The translations under genes and the position numbers were made by a program. From assembly GCA_051744345.1 (NCBI GenBank), contig JBNJCW010000084.1, positions 1-6,494 on the forward strand: a stretch of DNA of 6,494 bases, read 5' to 3'. Shown here in pieces: positions 5,269 to 6,494 of the stretch. The notes beneath the pieces were generated by a model. It did not search any database and was not told the origin of the DNA. It saw nothing but the letters and a program-made list of their open reading frames with translations. Positions within the stretch are counted from its first letter, which is position 1. Each line of letters begins with the position of its first letter. The DNA is from Halolacustris sp051744345 (GTDB lineage Bacteria; Actinomycetota; Humimicrobiia; Humimicrobiales; Humimicrobiaceae).

Positions 5269-6494
5269 TCTTTTTGTTTTAGACTTTTAATGTATTCGAT
5301 TCTTTTTTTAAGGTTCTTTTCGAAACCCCTGTCCGTGGGGAAGTAATACTTTCTGCCTTCAAGCTCTTTGGGGAGGTAGCTCTGGCTTACTATCCCATGC
5401 TCATAATCATGGGCATACTTGTAACCTTTACCGTAACCCATCTCTTTCATGAGCTTTGTAGGGGCATTCCTTATATGGTAAGGCACAGGCGCTGCTTCAT
5501 GTTCGAGGGCATCTTTTCTGGCCTGTTTGTAGGCTTTGTATACCGAATTGCTTTTAGGGGCCAGTGCCAGGTATACTGCTGTCTGTATCAGGGCCAGGTA
5601 TCCTTCCGGAGGACCCAGGAAATGGAAACTATCCTTTGCGGACAGGGCAACAGATAAGGCATTGTTATCGGCAAGACCGATATCCTCTGATGCAAACCTT
5701 ACCATCCTTCGGGCAATATAAAGGGGGTCCTCTCCTCCTTCCAGCATCCTTACTATCCAGTATACTGCTGCATCCGGATCGCTTCCCCTCAAGCTCTTAT
5801 GCAAAGCAGAGATCAGGTTAAAATGCTCTTCTCCGGACTTGTCGTACATGAGCGTTTTTTTCTGGATTATGTTTTCTACCAGTTTGGTATCTATGCTAAC
5901 CCTGTCAGCCTGTTCAGCAGAATTTAGAGAAAGTTCAAGTATATTATAGGCTATGCGTATGTCTCCGTCGGCAAACCGACTTATAACTGCCAGAGTATTG
6001 TCATCTATCTGTATGTTATGCTTTCCCAGGCCCCTGTCCTTGTCGGAGACAGCTTTTTTCAGCAGGGTTATGATTTCTTCTTCTTTGAGCTTATTTAAGA
6101 TAAAAACCTTACACCTGGACAGAAGGGCGGAATTTACCTCAAAAGATGGATTCTCTGTAGTGGCCCCGATAAGTATTATGGTCCCGTTTTCTACAAAGGG
6201 AAGGAATGCATCCTGCTGGGCCTTGTTAAAGCGGTGTATTTCATCAATAAACAGTATCGTCTTCCTTGATTTCTGCTGCATCTGGTATTTTGCTATCTCC
6301 ATCACCTCTTTTATCTGTTTTATTCCCGAGGTAACTGCAGAAAAGGAGATAAATTTGTAATCTGTGCTGTTGGCAATTATTCTTGCAAGGGTTGTTTTTC
6401 CTGAACCTGGGGGGCCCCAGAAGATGATTGAGTATGTGGTATTCTGCTCAATCATCCTCCTTATAACCTTGCCTTTGCCTACCAGATGTTCCTG
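5265..6494 (-). CDS. rarA: Replication-associated recombination protein A (RarA/MgsA AAA+ ATPase), 5' end beyond window
   Basis: RarA (MgsA in E. coli, related to eukaryotic WRNIP1) is a tetrameric AAA+ ATPase that acts at stalled replication forks and single-stranded gaps together with SSB. The visible 409 residues run open to the window edge and begin QEHLVGKGKVIRRM, the usual stretch before Walker A, so some tens of N-terminal residues lie outside. Counting visible residues: Walker A GPPGSGKT (27-34), Walker B DEIH (84-87), sensor 1 ATTENP (111-116), SRC with the arginine finger R127 (126-128) and sensor 2 GDIR (177-180). The family tetramerisation and C-terminal regions follow, with DPLYIARRMVRFASEDIGLAD and HDYEHGIVSQSYLP. 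An ATG at 6455 follows AGGAGG with no spacer, but it lies inside conserved coding sequence and should not be taken as the start. It converges on asd and overlaps it by 4 bp. Confidence 0.97.
   Translation of the reverse strand, partial: QEHLVGKGKVIRRMIEQNTTYSIIFWGPPGSGKTTLARIIANSTDYKFISFSAVTSGIKQIKEVMEIAKYQMQQKSRKTILFIDEIHRFNKAQQDAFLPFVENGTIILIGATTENPSFEVNSALLSRCKVFILNKLKEEEIITLLKKAVSDKDRGLGKHNIQIDDNTLAVISRFADGDIRIAYNILELSLNSAEQADRVSIDTKLVENIIQKKTLMYDKSGEEHFNLISALHKSLRGSDPDAAVYWIVRMLEGGEDPLYIARRMVRFASEDIGLADNNALSVALSAKDSFHFLGPPEGYLALIQTAVYLALAPKSNSVYKAYKQARKDALEHEAAPVPYHIRNAPTKLMKEMGYGKGYKYAHDYEHGIVSQSYLPKELEGRKYYFPTDRGFEKNLKKRIEYIKSLKQKD

Noticed and set aside
5326..5345. CCCC/GGGG hairpin as a terminator between asd and rarA
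   Set aside because: Only about 4 bp of stem with a 7-nt loop, no T-run of useful length on either strand, and it lies within conserved rarA codons.
5397..6360. Several plus-strand open frames of 61-135 codons inside rarA
   Set aside because: The minus-strand rarA reading frame is unambiguous through its AAA+ motifs; these are antisense shadows without ribosome sites or recognisable proteins.
6455..6461. AGGAGG followed directly by ATG (minus strand) as the start of rarA
   Set aside because: There is no spacer between the purine run and the ATG, and the frame continues upstream with conserved RarA residues (QEHLVGKGK). The AGG AGG codons simply encode two arginines.

Overview
This window is a compact block of bacterial housekeeping genes. 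It reads as chromosomal core rather than accessory DNA: I see no mobile element, tRNA, CRISPR array or phage gene. GC content is moderate by eye. Codon use leans strongly to AGG for Arg and ATA for Ile in all five complete or near-complete genes, so nothing looks recently acquired. A large SRP RNA with an Alu domain immediately before dnaX-ebfC-recR is the Bacillus/Clostridium-type order. The downstream lysC-asd pair near recR also recalls actinobacterial chromosomes. I would call the source a Gram-positive-type or deep-branching anaerobe-like bacterium, but the window alone does not fix the phylum.

Layout, left to right. Positions 1-38 hold an AT-rich promoter with a perfect TATAAT. Positions 39-309 encode a roughly 270-nt SRP RNA. 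With no visible terminator and only 16 nt of spacer, dnaX (clamp-loader tau/gamma subunit) follows, then ebfC (YbaB-family nucleoid protein) 4 bp later and recR 17 bp later. A 95-bp gap carries a good sigma-70-type promoter (TTGACG-17-GATAAT). It drives lysC (aspartokinase with two ACT domains) and asd (aspartate-semialdehyde dehydrogenase). On the opposite strand, rarA (mgsA; AAA+ replication/recombination factor) converges on asd, overlapping it by 4 bp at the stop codons. Its 5' end lies beyond the right edge of the window.

How the genes work together. The SRP RNA serves co-translational protein targeting. DnaX, EbfC, RecR and RarA form a replication/repair theme: clamp loading, nucleoid binding, RecFOR-mediated gap repair and handling of stalled forks. 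LysC and Asd catalyse the first two steps from aspartate towards lysine/diaminopimelate, threonine and methionine. I found no wholly new system. The points most worth a second look are a candidate internal start in lysC that would make a separate ACT-domain beta subunit, an A8 run in dnaX in slippery phase followed by an early -1 stop, a Glu-to-Gln change in the RecR Toprim motif, an unusual base in the SRP RNA M-domain loop, and the overlapping convergent stops of asd and rarA.
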